Below are positions 17,782-28,322 of a stretch of DNA of 64,000 nt, piece by piece. Positions within the stretch are counted from its first letter, which is position 1, and the number at the start of each line of letters is the position of its first letter. The DNA lies in contig NZ_CP104174.1 in the NCBI RefSeq assembly GCF_025200925.1, forward strand, positions 2,170,001 through 2,234,000, written 5' to 3'. The stretch comes from Bradyrhizobium sp. CB1015. Lineage in GTDB: Bacteria; Pseudomonadota; Alphaproteobacteria; Rhizobiales; Xanthobacteraceae. Made by a program: the position numbers and the translations under genes. The notes beneath the pieces were generated by a model, which made no database searches, had not been told where the DNA came from, and worked only from the letters and a program-made list of their open reading frames with translations.

Positions 17782-18948
17782 TTGAGCACCGCGCCGCGCA
17801 TCGACATCGACCCGGCCGCCTTCTGGGCCGATCCCTATCCGATGCTCGCCAAGATGCGGAAGGAGGCGCCGATCGCGTTCGTGCCGCAGCTCGGCTCGAC
17901 GCTGCTGACGAGCCGCGACGACATCTCGATCTCGGAGAAGCAGATCGACGTGTTCTCCTCGCACCAGCCCGCCGGCCTGATGAACCGGCTGATGGGTCAC
18001 AACATGATGCGCAAGGATGGCGAAGCGCATCTCGTCGAGCGCCGCGCGATGTTTCCGACGATCTCGCCGAAGACGGTGAAGGGCTACTGGACCGCGCAGT
18101 TCCAGGCCCATGCCGATCGCATCATCGCTTCGCTCGAACCGGGCCGGATCGATCTCATGCGCGACTTCGCGCTGCCGTTCTCCGGCGAATGCCTGAAGTC
18201 GATCACCGGCCTCACCAATATCGGCTTTCAGGACATGGATTCGTGGTCGCAAGGCATGATCGAGGGCATCGCCAATTATGCCGGCGACCCTGAGGTCGAG
18301 GCGCGCTGTCATGCGGCTACCGCGGGCATCGACGCCGCGATCGACGACATTCTGCCCGTGATGCGCAAGCATCCCGACCAGAGCATTTTGGGGGTGCTGC
18401 TCGCCTCGGGCATGGCGATGGAGAGCGTGCGCGCCAACGTCAAGCTCGCCATCTCCGGCGGCCAGAACGAGCCGCGCAAAGCGATCGCCGGCACGGTCTG
18501 GGCGCTGCTGACCCATCCCGACCAGCTCGATCTTATCCGGCGCGGGGAGGTGTCATGGCTGCAGGCCTTCGAGGAATATGCCCGTTGGATCTCGCCGATC
18601 GGCATGTCGCCGCGCCGGATCGCCAAGCCCTGGACCATCCGCGACGTGTCGTTCGAGCGCGACGAACGCGTGTTCCTGATGTTCGGCTCCGCCAACCGCG
18701 ACGAGAAGCACTTTGAGCGCGCCGATCAGTTCGACGTGCGACGCGACACCTCCAAGAGCGTCGCCTTCGGCGCCGGCCCGCATTTCTGCGCCGGCGCCTT
18801 CGCCTCGCGCGCCATGATCGCCGACGTCGCGCTGCCGACATTGCTCGCGCGCGCGGGGCGCATCGAGCTCGCCGACGACGAACAGGTGCGGATCGGCGGC
18901 TGGGCCTTTCGCGGGCTGCAGAATCTGCCGGTGAGGTGGGTGCAATAG
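17782..18948 (+). CDS. Cytochrome P450
   Basis: A 388-residue soluble bacterial P450. The haem-binding loop FGAGPHFCAGAFASR with the Cys ligand near residue 338 is canonical, and the ExxR region is WLQAFEEYARWI. The I-helix is unusual: it reads AISGGQNEPRKAIAG instead of the usual AGxD/ET, so the acid-alcohol pair is replaced by NE. No ferredoxin or reductase gene is adjacent. The start is a TTG with GGGAG seven bases upstream, giving the usual short N-terminus; no ATG is suitably placed. The substrate is unknown. Confidence 0.88.
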   Translation: MSTAPRIDIDPAAFWADPYPMLAKMRKEAPIAFVPQLGSTLLTSRDDISISEKQIDVFSSHQPAGLMNRLMGHNMMRKDGEAHLVERRAMFPTISPKTVKGYWTAQFQAHADRIIASLEPGRIDLMRDFALPFSGECLKSITGLTNIGFQDMDSWSQGMIEGIANYAGDPEVEARCHAATAGIDAAIDDILPVMRKHPDQSILGVLLASGMAMESVRANVKLAISGGQNEPRKAIAGTVWALLTHPDQLDLIRRGEVSWLQAFEEYARWISPIGMSPRRIAKPWTIRDVSFERDERVFLMFGSANRDEKHFERADQFDVRRDTSKSVAFGAGPHFCAGAFASRAMIADVALPTLLARAGRIELADDEQVRIGGWAFRGLQNLPVRWVQ

Positions 18949-19318
18949 GCCGGAGCGGGGCCTCTCTCCCAAGGCTGCAATCATGCCATTCTGCTCCTGT
19001 TTTGCCCGACGAGTCAAACGCGCTTCGGATTTTACGTAAGTGATTGTTTTCGCACGCCTCGGCTACTGTGCATGGGGTTGTTTTGCGACTTCTTATGTTC
19101 TGGTGCTCCGGGCTGGGCAAAATCCGTGCATCCCTCACATTCGCGTGCGGAAAAATTCCATCCTCATTCGCTTCGCCGCTTGAAAGATTAATCACGCGCG
19201 CAGCATGCAACGCAGTGCTCGCATCGCTATTTTCCCGGATGTCTCGACACTTCCGACGACCCGCACCATCATTCCGCAAACGTGAATGATGACGGCCATA
19301 CGCGGCCCGGAGAACGGA
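18949..19318. other. Intergenic region before the sulfonate operon
   Basis: No gene is seen. It is lower in GC than the flanks (notably 19020-19220), as expected for a promoter region of the following operon. I could not identify a specific operator. Confidence 0.5.
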
Positions 19319-20269
19319 ATGCAGCGTCGAGACTTTCTGAAGCTGTCGGTTGGAACTGCGGCCGCCGCTGCGTTCGCATCCCCCGCGATCGCGCAAGGCG
19401 CGGTGAAGGAAATTCGCATCGGCTACCAGAAGACCGGCGTGCTCGTCATCACGCGCCAGCAGGCTGCCCTGGAAAACCATTTCTCCCCGCAAGGCATCGA
19501 GGTGAAGTGGATCGAGTTCTCCTCGGGTCCGCCGATGATGGAGGCGATGAATGTCGGCAGCGTCGATTTCGGCGCGGTCGGCGATTCCCCGCCGGTGTTC
19601 GCCCAGGCGGCGGGAGCCGCGATCGTCTACGCCGCCGGCCAGCCCATCACCAACGGCCAGGGCATCCTGGTGCCCAGGGATTCGCCGATCCGCGACATAG
19701 CCGACCTCAAGGGCAAGCGCATCGGCTTCACCAAGGGCTCCAGCGCCCACAACGTCGTGGTGCAGGCGCTGGAGAAGGCCGGCCTCACCTATGCCGACAT
19801 CACGCCGGTCTACCTGACGCCGCCGGACGCCGGCCCCGCCTTCGCCAATGGCAGCATCGAGGCCTGGGCGATCTGGGATCCCTATTTCGCGATCGGCGAG
19901 ACCAAGCAGAACGGCCGCATCCTGATCAATGCGCGCGAGGTCACCAAGACCAATTCCTTCTTCATCGCCAACCGCGAGTTCGCGAAGAACCACGGTGCCA
20001 TCCTGCAGCAGATCGTCGAGGTCACCACCGCGGCCGGTAAATGGGCCGAGCAGCATCGCGACGAGGTCGCCAGATCGCTCGCCGCGATCACCGGCGTTCC
20101 CTTGGATATCCAGACCGTCGCTGCCAACCGCGCGAATTTCGTGATCGGCCCGGTCACCGACGAGATCGTCGCGACCCAGCAGGGCGTCGCCGACCGGTTC
20201 TACAAGCTCGGCCTGATCCCGAAGCCGATTCAGATCCGCGACATCGTCTGGCGCAACCCGGCAGCCTGA
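19319..20269 (+). CDS. ssuA: Aliphatic sulfonate ABC transporter substrate-binding protein (first copy)
   Basis: A 316-residue SsuA-family periplasmic binding protein. It starts with a twin-arginine-like signal (QRRDFLKLSVGTAAAAAFA, cleaved near AIAQG) and the family phrase EIRIGYQKTGVLVI. The binding-cleft segments FSSGPPMMEAMNVGSVDFGA and AWAIWDPYFAIGE are typical of sulfonate binders. It delivers alkanesulfonates to SsuBC. The start ATG has GGAG six bases upstream. First gene of the ssu operon; a paralogue follows directly. Confidence 0.88.
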   Translation: MQRRDFLKLSVGTAAAAAFASPAIAQGAVKEIRIGYQKTGVLVITRQQAALENHFSPQGIEVKWIEFSSGPPMMEAMNVGSVDFGAVGDSPPVFAQAAGAAIVYAAGQPITNGQGILVPRDSPIRDIADLKGKRIGFTKGSSAHNVVVQALEKAGLTYADITPVYLTPPDAGPAFANGSIEAWAIWDPYFAIGETKQNGRILINAREVTKTNSFFIANREFAKNHGAILQQIVEVTTAAGKWAEQHRDEVARSLAAITGVPLDIQTVAANRANFVIGPVTDEIVATQQGVADRFYKLGLIPKPIQIRDIVWRNPAA

Positions 20270-20307
20270 CCGTGCCGACGACTCTTCCCATTTCCAAAGG
20301 TCTGAAC

Positions 20308-21261
20308 ATGAGGCGCATCGTTCAACGCGTGATCGCGGCCATCATGCTGTCGATCGGCATCGTCGCCGCCGCGGTCGGCACCTCCTACGGCCAGGACAAG
20401 GTGGTCCGCATCGGCTATCAGAAATACGGCAAGCTGGTGCTGCTCAAGAGCAAGGGCACGCTGGAGCCGAAGCTCGCCGCTGACGGCTACAAGGTGGTGT
20501 GGACCGAATTTCCGTCGGGCCCGCCGCTGCTCGAGGCGCTCAATGTCGGTGCGGTCGATTTCGGCAACACCGGCGAAGCCCCGCCGATCTTCGCGCAGGC
20601 CGCCGGCGCGCCGATCCAGTACGTCGCCTATGAGCCGCCGGCGCCGAAGGGCGAGGCGATCCTGGTGCCGAAGGACAGCCCGCTGAAGTCGGTCGCCGAT
20701 CTCAAGGGCAAGAAGGTCGCGCTCAACAAGGGCTCCAACGTCCACTATCTCCTCGTCAAAGCGCTGGAGAAGGCCGGCGTCAAATACTCAGAGATCGAGA
20801 CGGTGTTCCTGGCGCCGGCTGACGCGCGCGCCGCCTTCGAGCGTGGCGCGGTCGATGCCTGGGTGATCTGGGATCCGTTCCAGGCCGCGGCGGAAGCGGC
20901 CACCGGCGCGCGCACGCTCGCCGACGGCACCGGCATCGTCGCCAACTACCAGTTCTACTTCTCCTCCAAGAAATTCCTCGACGCCAACCCGAAGGTCGTC
21001 GATGCCGTGCTCGCCGAGCTCAGCACGGTCGACGATTGGGCCAAGGGCGACATCCACGCGGTCGCCGAGCAATTGGCGCCGACGATCGGCCTGTCCGTCC
21101 CGGTGGTCGAGGTGGCGTTGAAGCGCCAGTCCTACGGCATCAAGCCGATCACCGATGCCGTCATCGCGGACCAGCAGCAGGTGGCCGACGCATTCTTTGC
21201 GCTCGGCCTGATCCCCAAATCCATCAAGATTTCCGACGTGGCGCGGAAGTCGGGAACGTGA
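20308..21261 (+). CDS. ssuA: Aliphatic sulfonate ABC transporter substrate-binding protein (second copy)
   Basis: A 317-residue paralogue of the preceding gene, with a Sec signal peptide (to about residue 28, SYGQD) instead of the Tat-like one. The motifs run parallel: [55 protein letters not shown]. The two genes look like an old tandem duplication with diverged ligand specificity. It lies 38 bp after copy one; its TGA is 8 bp before the SsuD ATG. Confidence 0.9.
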   Translation: MRRIVQRVIAAIMLSIGIVAAAVGTSYGQDKVVRIGYQKYGKLVLLKSKGTLEPKLAADGYKVVWTEFPSGPPLLEALNVGAVDFGNTGEAPPIFAQAAGAPIQYVAYEPPAPKGEAILVPKDSPLKSVADLKGKKVALNKGSNVHYLLVKALEKAGVKYSEIETVFLAPADARAAFERGAVDAWVIWDPFQAAAEAATGARTLADGTGIVANYQFYFSSKKFLDANPKVVDAVLAELSTVDDWAKGDIHAVAEQLAPTIGLSVPVVEVALKRQSYGIKPITDAVIADQQQVADAFFALGLIPKSIKISDVARKSGT

Positions 21262-21269
21262 GCACAAAC

Positions 21270-22436
21270 ATGAGCAAGCAAACCAACGCCAACATCCTCT
21301 GGTTCCTGCCGACGCACGGTGACGGCCGCTATCTCGGCACCGGCATCGGCGGCCGCGAGGTCAACTTCAACTATCTGCGCCAGATCGCACAGGCCGCCGA
21401 TCAGCTCGGCTATTTCGGCGTGCTGTTGCCGACCGGGCGGTCCTGCGAGGATTCCTGGATCGTTGCTTCCTCAGTCGCGCCGTTCACCGAGCGGCTGCGC
21501 TATCTCGTCGCCGTTCGTCCCGGCCTGCAATCGCCGAGCGTTGCCGCGCGCATGACGGCGACGCTCGATCGCATCTCGAACGGCCGGCTGCTCGTCAACG
21601 TCGTCACCGGCGGCGATCCCGTCGAGAACAAGGGCGACGGCGTCTTCCTCGGCCATGACGAGCGCTATGAAGTCACCCGCGAGTTCCTGAACGTCTACAG
21701 CGACCTGCTTGCCGGCAAGACGGTGAACGTCGAGGGCAAGCACATCCGCATCGAGGGCGGCAAGCTGCTGTTTCCCCCCGTGCAGTCGCCGCGGCCGCCG
21801 CTCTATTTCGGCGGCTCCTCCGATGCCGGCATCGACGTCGCAGTCGACACCGTCGACAAATATCTCACCTGGGGCGAGCCGCCGGCGCTGGTTGCCGAGA
21901 AGATCGCGAAGGTGAGGGAGGTCGCCGCGGCCCGTGGCCGAAAGCTCTCCTTCGGCATCCGTCTACACGTCATCGTCCGCGAAACGAATGAAGAAGCCTG
22001 GCGCGCCGCGAACGAGCTGATCAGGCACGTCAGCGACGACACCATCGCGCTGGCGCAGAAGAACTTTGCCCGCATGGATTCGGTCGGCCAGCAGCGCATG
22101 GCGCAGCTCCATGGCGGCAAGCGCGACAAGCTCGAGATCGCTCCGAACCTGTGGGCCGGTGTCGGCCTCGTGCGCGGCGGCGCCGGCACCGCGCTGGTCG
22201 GCGACGCCGAGACCGTCGCGGCACGCATCAAGGAATATCAGGATCTCGGCATCGATACTTTCATCATGTCGGGCTACCCGCATCTGGAGGAAGCCTATCG
22301 CTTCGCCGAGCTGGTGTTCCCGCGGCTCGCGCTGGAGCAGCCTTCCAACGTGACGAAGCTGCATTTCAACGGCGGTCCGTTCGGCGAGACGGTCGGCAGC
22401 GATTTCCGTCCGCAGCATCGGGTGTCGCAGTCATGA
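21270..22436 (+). CDS. ssuD: FMNH2-dependent alkanesulfonate monooxygenase SsuD
   Basis: A 388-residue LLM-class monooxygenase (381 in E. coli) that releases sulfite from alkanesulfonates. The SsuD signature is complete: [20 protein letters not shown] at the start, [20 protein letters not shown], and [21 protein letters not shown] chose the ATG at 21270 with GTGAG seven bases upstream. A GTG at 21258 overlapping the previous stop is an alternative that adds four residues. It needs reduced FMN from a partner reductase, probably the gene at 24144. Confidence 0.95.
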   Translation: MSKQTNANILWFLPTHGDGRYLGTGIGGREVNFNYLRQIAQAADQLGYFGVLLPTGRSCEDSWIVASSVAPFTERLRYLVAVRPGLQSPSVAARMTATLDRISNGRLLVNVVTGGDPVENKGDGVFLGHDERYEVTREFLNVYSDLLAGKTVNVEGKHIRIEGGKLLFPPVQSPRPPLYFGGSSDAGIDVAVDTVDKYLTWGEPPALVAEKIAKVREVAAARGRKLSFGIRLHVIVRETNEEAWRAANELIRHVSDDTIALAQKNFARMDSVGQQRMAQLHGGKRDKLEIAPNLWAGVGLVRGGAGTALVGDAETVAARIKEYQDLGIDTFIMSGYPHLEEAYRFAELVFPRLALEQPSNVTKLHFNGGPFGETVGSDFRPQHRVSQS

Positions 22437-23239
22437 GCCTGATCGACAGCATTTCGCTTCCGCGCAGCATCCGCCTGCCGCGCATCGACGGCCTGATCCA
22501 GTGGATCGTGCCGCTCGCCATCATCGCGATCTGGCAAGTCGCGAGCGTCACCGGCTTCGTGCCGACTCGGGTGCTGCCGGCGCCGAGCGACGTCGTGCTT
22601 GCCGGCTGGAAGCTGCTGCTCTCCGGCGAGCTGGTCCGCAACATCTGGGTGTCGTTCTGGCGCGCCTCGATCGGCTTTTTGATCGGCGGCAGCATCGGCT
22701 TCGCCTTCGGCCTCGCCAACGGCCTGTCGCAGCTCTCGGCCAGGCTCACCGACACCACGCTGCAGATGGTGCGCAATGTGCCGCATCTGGCGCTGATCCC
22801 GCTTGTCATCCTCTGGTTCGGCATCGACGAGAGCGCAAAGCTCTTCCTGGTGGCGCTCGGCGTGTTCTTCCCGATCTACCTCAACACGCTGCACGGCATC
22901 CGCACCGTCGATCCGCAGCTGATCGAGATGGGCCGCATCTACGGCATGACCGATGGCGAGTTGTTCCGCCGCGTGATCTTCCCGGGCGCGCTGCCCTCGA
23001 TCTTCGTCGGCATCCGCTTTGCGCTCGGCATCATGTGGCTGACGCTGATCGTGGCCGAGACCATCGCGGCCTCTTCCGGCCTCGGCTACATGGCGATGCA
23101 GGCGCGCGAGTTCATGCTGATCGACGTCGTCGTGCTCTCGATCCTGATCTACGCCCTGCTCGGCAAGCTCGCCGACAGCGCCTCCCGCGTGCTGGAGCGC
23201 CTGACGCTCTCCTGGCACCCCGCCTTCCAGAAACGTTGA
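22433..23239 (+). CDS. ssuC: Aliphatic sulfonate ABC transporter permease SsuC
   Basis: A 268-residue permease with about six transmembrane helices. The cytoplasmic EAA-type coupling loop is [20 protein letters not shown], followed by [20 protein letters not shown]. It forms the membrane channel of the sulfonate importer with SsuB. Its ATG overlaps the ssuD stop by 4 bp (ATGA). Confidence 0.93.
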   Translation: MSLIDSISLPRSIRLPRIDGLIQWIVPLAIIAIWQVASVTGFVPTRVLPAPSDVVLAGWKLLLSGELVRNIWVSFWRASIGFLIGGSIGFAFGLANGLSQLSARLTDTTLQMVRNVPHLALIPLVILWFGIDESAKLFLVALGVFFPIYLNTLHGIRTVDPQLIEMGRIYGMTDGELFRRVIFPGALPSIFVGIRFALGIMWLTLIVAETIAASSGLGYMAMQAREFMLIDVVVLSILIYALLGKLADSASRVLERLTLSWHPAFQKR

Positions 23240-23259
23240 GCGAAAATACTGGGAATCAC

Positions 23260-24111
23260 ATGCAGACAGCGCTTCGTACCTCCCTTCCCGAGACCGAGCT
23301 CGCCAGCCGCGCCAGTTTCGCGCCTCACGCCCGCGTGGTGCGCGAGGAGCGGCCGCTTCAGGCCAGCGGCCTGCCGCTCAGCATCCGGGGCTTGCGCAAA
23401 TCCTTCGGCGACAACGAGGTGCTGCGCGGCATAGACCTGCATATCCCCGCCGGGCAGTTCGTTGCGATCGTCGGCAAGAGCGGCTGCGGCAAGAGCACCC
23501 TGCTGCGCCTGATCGCCGGGCTGGAGAAGATCGATGCCGGCAGCATCAGCTTCGGCCAGGACATTCAGCCAAAAGACATTCAGCCGGAAGACATCCGCGT
23601 GATGTTCCAGGAGCCGCGGCTGCTGCCCTGGGCCCGCGTGCTCGCCAATGTCGAGGTTGGCCTCGGCCGCGATCGCGCCTCCACCGACGCGCATGCCCGC
23701 GCCGAGAAGGCGCTGATCGAGGTCGGCCTCGCCGACAAGCGCGACCAATGGCCTTCGGTGCTCTCGGGGGGCCAGAAGCAGCGCGTCGCGCTCGGCCGTG
23801 CGCTGGTCTCGCGCCCGCGCGTGCTCGCCTTCGACGAGCCGCTCGGCGCGCTGGATGCGCTGACCCGCATCTCGATGCAGCGCCTGCTGGAGCGGGTCTG
23901 GCGCGACCAGGGCTTTACCGCGATCCTGGTGACCCACGACGTTGCCGAGGCGGTCGCGCTGGCCGACCGTGTGCTTGTGATCGAGGATGGCCGCATCGCC
24001 CATGACGTCACGGTCAACGCCGCCCGGCCGCGCCAGCGCGGTTCGGCCGAGCTTGCCGGGCTGGAAGGCTCGATCCTGAGCCACCTGTTGTCAGCGGACG
24101 ATCGTACCTAG
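23260..24111 (+). CDS. ssuB: Aliphatic sulfonate ABC transporter ATP-binding protein SsuB
   Basis: A 283-residue ABC ATPase. Walker A is [12 protein letters not shown] near residue 73, the Q-loop is [14 protein letters not shown], the signature is [15 protein letters not shown], Walker B is [14 protein letters not shown], and the switch His is in [14 protein letters not shown]. The N-terminal 40 residues extend beyond the core, as in several SsuB proteins. A small direct repeat (QPKDIQPED) lies between Walker A and the Q-loop. It energises SsuC; 20 bp after it. Confidence 0.93.
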   Translation: MQTALRTSLPETELASRASFAPHARVVREERPLQASGLPLSIRGLRKSFGDNEVLRGIDLHIPAGQFVAIVGKSGCGKSTLLRLIAGLEKIDAGSISFGQDIQPKDIQPEDIRVMFQEPRLLPWARVLANVEVGLGRDRASTDAHARAEKALIEVGLADKRDQWPSVLSGGQKQRVALGRALVSRPRVLAFDEPLGALDALTRISMQRLLERVWRDQGFTAILVTHDVAEAVALADRVLVIEDGRIAHDVTVNAARPRQRGSAELAGLEGSILSHLLSADDRT

Positions 24112-24143
24112 ATAAAGGGAACCTCGCTTCGGGGAGCAACGCC

Positions 24144-24725
24144 ATGAATGTAGTGCCCCGCGATCTCATGACTGAAATTCCCCTCTCGTCCGCCGATTTC
24201 CGCGGCGCCATGCGCCACCTCACCGGCGGCGTCAGCATCATCACCGCCGGGCGGGGCAAGGACATCACCGGCATGACGGTGACCTCGGTGACCTCGCTGT
24301 CGGTCGAGCCGCCGACGCTGCTGGTGAGCATCAACCGCGACGCCTCGTCGTTTCCGCTGATCCGCCGCCACGGGGCTTTCGGCGTGAACATCCTCAATGC
24401 CGACCAGCTCGAGGTCGCCGAACGCTTTGCCGGCAAGGGCGGGCTGAAGGGCGCGGATCGTTTTGCAGGCAGCCAGTGGGTGACGGCAGTCTCGGGTGTT
24501 CCGCTGCTGGTCGGCGCGCTCTCGGCCTTCGATTGCGAAGTCGAGGAGATCGTCGAGCGCCACTCGCATGGCATCGTCATCGGCCGTGTCAGGGACATCA
24601 GGAGTTCGACCCGCACCGCCGCGCTGGCCTATTGGCACGGCCAGTACGTGGCGGTCGATCAGGACGAAGACGCGGCCAGGCTCGCCGACGTCAGCCTCCC
24701 CGCGCGCGGCCGGTGCGGCATTTGA
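24144..24725 (+). CDS. Flavin reductase (FMN-binding split barrel), likely partner of SsuD
   Basis: A 193-residue flavin reductase-like protein (HpaC/DszD class). The segments FRGAMRHLTGGVSIITAG, ITGMTVTSVTSLSVEPPTLL and FGVNILNADQLEVAERFAGK are typical, and the C-terminal GIVIGRVRD ... ALAYWHGQY closes the barrel. It reduces FMN with NAD(P)H. Being last in the ssu operon, it very probably feeds FMNH2 to SsuD in place of the unrelated E. coli SsuE, which is absent here. Confidence 0.88.
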   Translation: MNVVPRDLMTEIPLSSADFRGAMRHLTGGVSIITAGRGKDITGMTVTSVTSLSVEPPTLLVSINRDASSFPLIRRHGAFGVNILNADQLEVAERFAGKGGLKGADRFAGSQWVTAVSGVPLLVGALSAFDCEVEEIVERHSHGIVIGRVRDIRSSTRTAALAYWHGQYVAVDQDEDAARLADVSLPARGRCGI

Positions 24726-24817
24726 TCGCCGACGGCGAGCCTTCAAGGCTGGCCTTTTCCGCCTCATCGCTCTAGAAGCGCTCCTCGGCTGTCCCGCCGG
24801 ACGCATGGAGCGGAACG

Positions 24818-24973
24818 ATGAAGCGCGTGGCTACCTTGATCTTCTACGCCATCGGCGCGCTCGCGATCGCCTATCTCGCGCTCTACGCCCACGCGATGTT
24901 CTCTGGCTCTCCGATCGTGCCGGGCGATCCCATTCACATCTTCCGCAAGCCGGACGCGCCGAGTTATTCGTGA
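24818..24973 (+). CDS. Small single-pass membrane protein, 51 residues
   Basis: A short gene with a strong ribosome binding site (GGAGCGGAACGATG). The product starts MKRVATLIFYAIGALAIAYL with one transmembrane helix, followed by a short extracytoplasmic tail containing GSPIVPGDPIHIFRK. There is no recognisable family. It sits 92 bp behind the ssu operon and before a dispersed repeat. Confidence rests on the start site, the signal-anchor shape and the clean stop. Confidence 0.5.
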   Translation: MKRVATLIFYAIGALAIAYLALYAHAMFSGSPIVPGDPIHIFRKPDAPSYS

Positions 24974-24984
24974 CGACACTCGCT

Positions 24985-25115
24985 CGTCACGGCCGGGCTT
25001 GCCCCGGCCATCCACGTGCATCAGCGATCTCGGAGAGACGTGGATGCCCGGGCCTTCGCCTCGCCGAAGCCGCTCCGGCCGCGCAGGCGGGTCGAGCCCG
25101 GGCATGACGGCGGCT
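24985..25115. repeat. Dispersed palindromic intergenic repeat
   Basis: Left arm GGCCGGGCTTGCCCCGGCC followed by ATCCACGT, and right arm ACGTGGATGCCCGGGC plus CGAGCCCGGGCATGACGG. This is the 'cgtcatggccgggcttg...' type repeat found all over Bradyrhizobium genomes; it can fold into one long hairpin and may terminate transcription from both flanking genes. Confidence 0.7.
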
Positions 25116-25125
25116 TGTGCCGCGG

Positions 25126-26274
25126 CTACCCCCGCAAAATCGCCAGCGCCAGCGCCTGCGCGCGCGGCACGATGCTGTCGATCTCCAGATATTCCTCCGG
25201 CGTGTGCGCGAGCCCGCCGACCGGGCCGAGGCCGCAGATGGTCGGCGTGCCCACGGCGGCGGTGAAGCCGGAATCGGCGCAGCCGCCGGAAAACTCGCCC
25301 TGCAGCGTGGTGAGGCCCACCTGCCTTGCGGCCGCCTGATAATTTTCGAACAGCGCCTTCGATTCCGCGCTCTGCACCACCGGCACGAACTCGCCCTTGA
25401 TCGTCAGCGTCGCGCTGGTGCCCGGCACGTAGGAGGTCGCGACGATCTTTTCGATCGCACCCATGATCCGCGCGCGATCGGCCGGATCGACATAGCGCAG
25501 GTCGATCTGCCCTTCCGCGTAAGGCGCCGTCGTGTTGACGGACTGCCCGCCCGAGACGAGACCGACATTGAGCGTGATGCCCTTGTCGAGATCGGTGAGC
25601 GCGTGGATCTGGACGATCTTGTGCGCGAGCTCGCCAATGGCGCTGACGCCGGCGGCGAAGTTGGCGCCGGAATGCGCGGCCTTGCCGGTGATGGCCATGT
25701 GCATGAAGATGCCGCCCTTGCGCCCGGTGACGACGTTGCCCGTGGGCCGGCCCGGCTCGGAATTGAACACCGCGCGGGCCGCGCGTCCCTCGCGCTCGAT
25801 CACCGGGCGCGAGGAGGGCGAGCCGATTTCCTCGTCGGAGGTGATCAGCACCTTGATCGGGTGCGGTGAGCCGCCGAACTTGTGGAAGGCGGTGGCCACG
25901 AACACGTTCATGACGAGGCCGGACTTCATGTCGGCGACACCGGGTCCATAGGCGCGGCCATCCCGGATCGTGAACGGCCGCCGCCCGGCCTCGCCCTTGC
26001 CGAACACGGTGTCGCGATGTCCCATCAACAGCACCGGCTTCTCGTTGCTGCCGGGCTTTGCCACCTCGGCATGGATCGCGTCGCCGAAGGTGGCGTTGGC
26101 CTCGCGCCGGAACGGAATGCCGTGCTCGGCAAAATGCTGCTCGAACCGCGAACCGACCGTATCGACGCCTTCCTTATCGTAGGAGCCGGAATCGATGTTC
26201 ACGACGTCGCGGAGCAGGTCGATCATCGCCTGCTTCTGCGACGCCAGCCAATCCGTGATTTGAGCTTCAGACAT
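25126..26274 (-). CDS. M20 family metallopeptidase (glutamate carboxypeptidase-like)
   Basis: A 382-residue zinc peptidase of the carboxypeptidase G2/ArgE group. Metal ligands are visible in LLMGHRDTVFGKGEAGRRPF (His, near residue 84), YGPGVADMKSGLVMN (bridging Asp), ITSDEEIGSPSSRP (catalytic Glu plus Glu ligand) and the C-terminal GLAHTPEEYLEID (His). The dimerisation domain lies between about 180 and 290. No signal peptide, so it is cytoplasmic. It probably cleaves C-terminal amino acids or related amides; the substrate is open. Confidence 0.88.
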   Translation of the reverse strand: MSEAQITDWLASQKQAMIDLLRDVVNIDSGSYDKEGVDTVGSRFEQHFAEHGIPFRREANATFGDAIHAEVAKPGSNEKPVLLMGHRDTVFGKGEAGRRPFTIRDGRAYGPGVADMKSGLVMNVFVATAFHKFGGSPHPIKVLITSDEEIGSPSSRPVIEREGRAARAVFNSEPGRPTGNVVTGRKGGIFMHMAITGKAAHSGANFAAGVSAIGELAHKIVQIHALTDLDKGITLNVGLVSGGQSVNTTAPYAEGQIDLRYVDPADRARIMGAIEKIVATSYVPGTSATLTIKGEFVPVVQSAESKALFENYQAAARQVGLTTLQGEFSGGCADSGFTAAVGTPTICGLGPVGGLAHTPEEYLEIDSIVPRAQALALAILRG

Positions 26275-26374
26275 GTGGTCCCTCGCGTGGTTTTCGGGCG
26301 ACGTTATAGGGCCTGAAGCAGGCGCGACCTAGTCACGTGGCGCGCTCCCGTTATGCGAGGAGCGCTCTCTCCGC

Positions 26375-26454
26375 CGTCATTGCGAGCGCAGCGAAGCAAT
26401 CCGGTCTGTCACCGCGGAGGGATTCTGGATTGCTTCGCTGCGCTCGCAATGACG
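26375..26454. repeat. Perfect 28-bp inverted repeat (dispersed element)
   Basis: Arms 26375-26402 (starting CGTCATTGCGAGCGCAGCGA) and 26427-26454 (its exact reverse complement) surround a 24-bp loop. It stands between the divergently ending peptidase promoter side and the 3' end of flbD. This palindrome is a very common dispersed repeat in Bradyrhizobium and would form an extremely stable hairpin. Confidence 0.9.
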
Positions 26455-26531
26455 AGGATTGGCCTGCACGCAAGCAAAGTGCCCGGGACAGGCCCGGGCA
26501 CATGCATCCTTGATACTTGCGAGAGGCCGCC

Positions 26532-27917
<1,386 letters not shown>

Positions 27918-27968
27918 GTCAGTCTCCTGTCCGTCTGTTCGCGCCGTCGCGCGTCATGTCCTTGTGTG

Positions 27969-28319
27969 TTAGCCGCGTTCGGCCTTGATGATTTCCGTCA
28001 TGGTCACGCCGAGCTTGTCCTCGACCAGGACGACCTCGCCGCGGGCGACCAGCTTGTTGTTGACGTAGATGTCGATGGCCTCGCCGACGCGCCGGTCGAG
28101 CTCGAGCACGGTGCCGGGTCCGAGCTTCAGGAGCTCGCCGACGTCCATCTTGGAGCGGCCGAGCACCGCCGAGACCTGCACCGGCACGTCGAACACCGCT
28201 TCGAGGTCGGCGGCGGCACGCGCAGCATATTCGTCCTCGTTGTAGCCGACGTCGGTGCCGGCAGGCGGCATCGGGCCGTTGAGATCGGGCAGCGGGACCT
28301 GTCCGTCAGTGTCGCTCAT
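27969..28319 (-). CDS. fliN: Flagellar motor switch protein FliN
   Basis: A 116-residue C-ring protein. The SpoA domain is complete: DVPVQVSAVLGRSKMDVGEL, LKLGPGTVLELDRRVGEAID and VNNKLVARGEVVLVEDKLGV. It forms the lower C-ring with FliG and controls rotation direction. The start is ATG at 28319, three bases after the fliH stop. Confidence 0.95.
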   Translation of the reverse strand: MSDTDGQVPLPDLNGPMPPAGTDVGYNEDEYAARAAADLEAVFDVPVQVSAVLGRSKMDVGELLKLGPGTVLELDRRVGEAIDIYVNNKLVARGEVVLVEDKLGVTMTEIIKAERG

Positions 28320-28322
28320 GGT

